Assembly: GCA_030920305.1 (NCBI GenBank)
Contig: JARLUB010000002.1
Location: 62,001-126,000 of the forward strand
DNA length: 64,000 nucleotides
DNA from: Eubacteriales bacterium SKADARSKE-1
Lineage (GTDB): Bacteria; Bacillota; Clostridia; Oscillospirales; Acutalibacteraceae
Direction of reading: 5' to 3'
Position numbers and translations under genes: made by a program. Shown here piece after piece: positions 62,016 to 64,000 of the stretch. The notes below the pieces were generated by a model. It was not told the origin of the DNA. It saw nothing but the letters and a program-made list of their open reading frames with translations, and made no database searches. Position 1 is the stretch's first letter, and each line of letters opens with the position of its first letter.

Positions 62016-62885
62016 TTAAAGAGGAAAATTTAATAAAGAACTATCTACGATCTGTACAGCCTCTGTAATAGAACTTTCATATATATCAAAAAAGCTATCT
62101 GTACGAATTTTGTTAGAGTCAATGGGCCAAGCCCATTGACTTTTTTGAAAATTTGCATAGTCATAATCATCATTTTCCGTAATATCTCTGATGACACCAG
62201 AAATGCTATTATCTTTTTTAAAATATGCTTCTAATTTTTTTATAAATTTTTTTTTCAAACCTGTTCTATCTATCATAAGGGATACAAATAATTTAAAATC
62301 TTTTAAAGCTTCAGCTATTTCCCTGCTTGTTATAGTTTTATCGTAATTTTCTATTAAAATGTTTAAGTAAAAATCTTTAATAAAATTTTCTAAATTACGG
62401 TCATTTGGGATAAGCTTTTTTAAATTTATTTCAGTTGGTAATTTTTGTTCTTCATATCTTAACAGAATAATATCAAGTGCCGATTTCTGTTCATTTCTTG
62501 AACCTTTTGTGCTGCTACGAGGAATTATTTCACTTAATTTTTTAGCATTAAAGCTCACAAAATCATATGCGTTTTTATCAAGGATAAGATGACTTAAAAA
62601 GCTAATAATATAAGAAAGTTCAAGAGAATTAATAGTTTTATCTTTAAAATAATTTTTTATCATATTGATGATATCTTCTATAGACCCTTTTTGCAAAAAT
62701 GCCCCACTTCTTTTAATACTTCTGTGATTTTTTTGCCATGGTAAAAATTTATGGGAGAAAAGAAAATCAGGTCCTTGTGCACCCCACAAATATGCATTAT
62801 CATTTATTGAAAATTTTGGATAAGCTTGAGAAATTTTTGTAAGAACCCTTTTAGAAAAAAGGTAGTGGCTTATCATAGCAGGCAT
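62016..62885 (-). CDS. Zinc-dependent phospholipase C-like protein
   Basis: A 289-residue all-helical protein of the Zn_dep_PLPC family. The family words MISHYLFSKRVL, NAYLWGAQGPDFLFSH and the metal His-Asp pair in ISFLSHLILDKNAYDF are present. There is no signal peptide, unlike the secreted clostridial phospholipases, which fits the large group of intracellular relatives of unknown role in Clostridia. GAGGAGA precedes the ATG at 62885. Confidence 0.82.
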   Translation of the reverse strand: MPAMISHYLFSKRVLTKISQAYPKFSINDNAYLWGAQGPDFLFSHKFLPWQKNHRSIKRSGAFLQKGSIEDIINMIKNYFKDKTINSLELSYIISFLSHLILDKNAYDFVSFNAKKLSEIIPRSSTKGSRNEQKSALDIILLRYEEQKLPTEINLKKLIPNDRNLENFIKDFYLNILIENYDKTITSREIAEALKDFKLFVSLMIDRTGLKKKFIKKLEAYFKKDNSISGVIRDITENDDYDYANFQKSQWAWPIDSNKIRTDSFFDIYESSITEAVQIVDSSLLNFPL

Positions 62886-63074
62886 AGTTTAAATTCTCCT
62901 CTATAGAAAATTTTTTAATTAAAAATTACGAAGGCAAAAAAATCAAATTGTTTTTAATCAGAATAAAAATAATGATATAGTAAATAATATTATTGCAAGC
63001 CTTTTAAGCAAGGTGAGCCGGGCACTTTAGTGCTCTGATTATTTTAATATTGAGCAAATGAGGGGGTGGATCTG
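62886..63074. other. Intergenic region with 5' hairpin of the small ORF
   Basis: Divergent spacer. A -10-like TATAGT lies at 62976-62981. GGGCACT with AGTGCTC (around 63020-63035, one G-U) forms a hairpin in the likely leader of the 40-codon gene at 63075. Together with the following small gene and its terminator, it fills the 396 bp between the two larger genes. Confidence 0.5.
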
Positions 63075-63197
63075 ATGGCAAACGACCAAAACAGACAAAA
63101 CGATCAGAATAAACAAAACAATCAGAACAAACAGAACAACCAAAATAAAAAACCTTCAACTAATAAACCAGAAGAAAGAGAACAGAACTGCAGATAA
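63075..63197 (+). CDS. Small Asn/Gln-rich protein, 40 residues
   Basis: A short frame with a strong ribosome binding site (GAGGGGG at 63059-63065) and ATG at 63075, ending at TAA 63195-63197 just before a strong terminator. The product begins MANDQNRQNDQNKQNNQNKQ and contains irregular QN-x-x repeats. It ends with a polar tail containing the only Cys. A promoter-like -10, ribosome binding site and terminator make it a credible gene. Similar N/Q-rich small proteins occur in spore-forming Clostridia, but I cannot assign a role. Confidence 0.7.
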   Translation: MANDQNRQNDQNKQNNQNKQNNQNKKPSTNKPEEREQNCR

Positions 63198-63210
63198 CTA
63201 AATCTTCTCA

Positions 63211-63251
63211 TAAAATACCATCTTCTATTATATATAGAAGGTGGTATTTTA
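63211..63251 (+). terminator. Terminator between small ORF and mrnC (bidirectional)
   Basis: An 18 bp stem, 63211-63228 (TAAAATACCATCTTCTAT) with 63234-63251, contains one G-U pair and a 5-nt loop. Confidence 0.85.
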
Positions 63252-63281
63252 AAGATGAAAGTACTTACAAACAGGTTTTAG

Positions 63282-63668
63282 CTAACTTATAATAGAAAAT
63301 AATTCTCGCAACCTCTTTATGTCGGTTTTTAAATAAAGATAACCCAATAGGGCCTCAAATCCTGTCGCATTATGATAATCTGATTCAGATGCATTTTTTG
63401 GTGTGTTTTTTGTATGTGCGTTTCGGCCTCTTTTGTAAATAGCTAATTCTTCTTCAGATAAAACAGGTAAAAGTTTTTCTATAAATAACGACTGAGACGT
63501 ACAACAGACTTTTTCAACACTTTTTTTGTGAAGCTTATTCACAGGGCAATTTCCTATACATAATAATTGCTCTCTGACAAAAAGTTCAAAAACACAGTCA
63601 CCCACAAATGCAAGAGATAACGGACTTAAATTTTTATAGTCGCAATTTTCATTATATAATCTTTCCAA
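63282..63668 (-). CDS. mrnC: Mini-ribonuclease 3 (Mini-III)
   Basis: A 128-residue RNase III catalytic domain without a dsRNA-binding domain; it matures 23S rRNA ends. Family words: SPLSLAFVGDCVFELFVRE with the catalytic Asp near 24, RGRNAHTKNTPKNASESDYHNATGFEALLGYLYL with the conserved Glu. The start is TTG 63668, with TAGGAG overlapping the stop region of the obg gene upstream, so the two are coupled. Confidence 0.93.
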   Translation of the reverse strand: MERLYNENCDYKNLSPLSLAFVGDCVFELFVREQLLCIGNCPVNKLHKKSVEKVCCTSQSLFIEKLLPVLSEEELAIYKRGRNAHTKNTPKNASESDYHNATGFEALLGYLYLKTDIKRLRELFSIIS

Positions 63669-63678
63669 ATTTTTACTC

Positions 63679-64000
63679 CTACTCTATAAAATCAAATTCA
63701 AAGCCGTGGATTTTGACAGTGTCTCCGTTTTTTATCCCAGAATCAAGAAGGGCTTGATTTATACCAGATGAGATTAATATTTTTTGGAAATATTGTAAAG
63801 ACTCATAGTCATCAAAGTTAATAGAATTTATAAGGCGAATTAACCATTTCCCTTCAACTGTGTAGATGCCATTTTCTTTTATAATTTTAAAAGACTGATC
63901 ACTATCATTTTCTAAAGTGCTAATAGAAGGTTTTTCAGCTTCATATATTTTAATAGGAGGAAGTTTAGACAGGGACTCCTCAATAGCATTTAAAAGAGGT
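63679..64000 (-). CDS. obg: GTPase Obg, C-terminal end (gene runs off window)
   Basis: The last 106 or so codons of a gene whose start lies beyond the window. The translated end reads LLDSGIKNGDTVKIHGFEFDFIE, quoted in pieces as GIKNGDTVKI and GFEFDFIE. Before it comes FDDYESLQYFQKILISSGI. This is the Obg C-terminal (OCT/DUF1967) domain. Obg is a ribosome-associated GTPase. The stop is at 63681-63679, 10 bp before mrnC. Confidence 0.85.
   Translation of the reverse strand, partial: PLLNAIEESLSKLPPIKIYEAEKPSISTLENDSDQSFKIIKENGIYTVEGKWLIRLINSINFDDYESLQYFQKILISSGINQALLDSGIKNGDTVKIHGFEFDFIE

Overview
The window is an AT-rich chromosomal segment from a low-GC Gram-positive bacterium of the class Clostridia, with tightly packed genes, strong GGAGG-type ribosome binding sites and many TTG starts. 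The evidence is a set of lineage markers: an IspH (LytB)-ribosomal protein S1 fusion, a catalytically degenerate GlgD partner subunit, Spo0A beside a DUF6514-type gene, a CD1247-type zinc-ribbon protein, IreB, ThyX, Mini-III and a T-box in front of pheST. The order Oscillospirales (Ruminococcaceae-like) is my best guess. It rests on protein family resemblance, not on a search.

Layout. 0-2.7 kb: glycogen synthesis (glgD, glgA). 2.8-6.5 kb: a secreted Lys-rich protein, a CapA-like metallophosphatase and convergent rmuC. 6.6-12.6 kb: heat-shock operon hrcA-grpE-dnaK-dnaJ-prmA under a perfect CIRCE operator. hrcA has no canonical start codon at the expected place. 12.8-16 kb: a secreted GLUG-repeat protein and an AAA+ ATPase with a signal peptide. 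16.4-25 kb: M24 peptidase, efp, a zinc-ribbon protein, a three-gene ABC importer, pyk and a membrane protein with a degenerate VanY domain. 25.2-32.7 kb: glycine cleavage operon (gcvT-gcvH-gcvPA-gcvPB-lplA-lpd) and a RidA-type gene. 32.7-42.7 kb: ispH-rpsA, four tandem genes or remnants for double-glycine-leader peptides, rpsB-tsf, ireB and pheST with its T-box. 43-49.8 kb: a saccharide cluster of two divergent arms. 49.8-54.4 kb: a standalone PASTA protein, an unknown gene, DUF6514, spo0A, an ECF S component and a zinc-ribbon membrane protein. 54.5-64 kb: thyX-tmk and an operon through mltG, then divIC-S1, an amidohydrolase, a phospholipase C-like protein, a tiny Asn/Gln-rich ORF, mrnC and the end of obg.

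The most unusual content is the 43-49.8 kb cluster. Five enzymes that normally work in the cytoplasm with ATP, NAD or nucleotide sugars (TupA-like ATP-grasp, three glycosyltransferases, UDP-glucose/UDP-ManNAc dehydrogenase) each carry a clear N-terminal Sec signal peptide, and the motifs I could check in them are intact. The sixth gene of the cluster is a secreted surface-type protein. If the signals are real, these enzymes leave the bacterial cytosol. That would make sense if the products work inside a host cell or another nucleotide-containing compartment. The second notable system is the array of GG-leader peptides at 34.8-36.0 kb: two intact genes, one short GS-type copy and one copy broken by an in-frame TAG, with duplicated promoters and no exporter nearby. 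Spo0A has lost conserved recognition-helix arginines, and the VanY domain has lost catalytic residues.

No tRNA, rRNA, CRISPR array, transposase, integrase or phage gene was seen.
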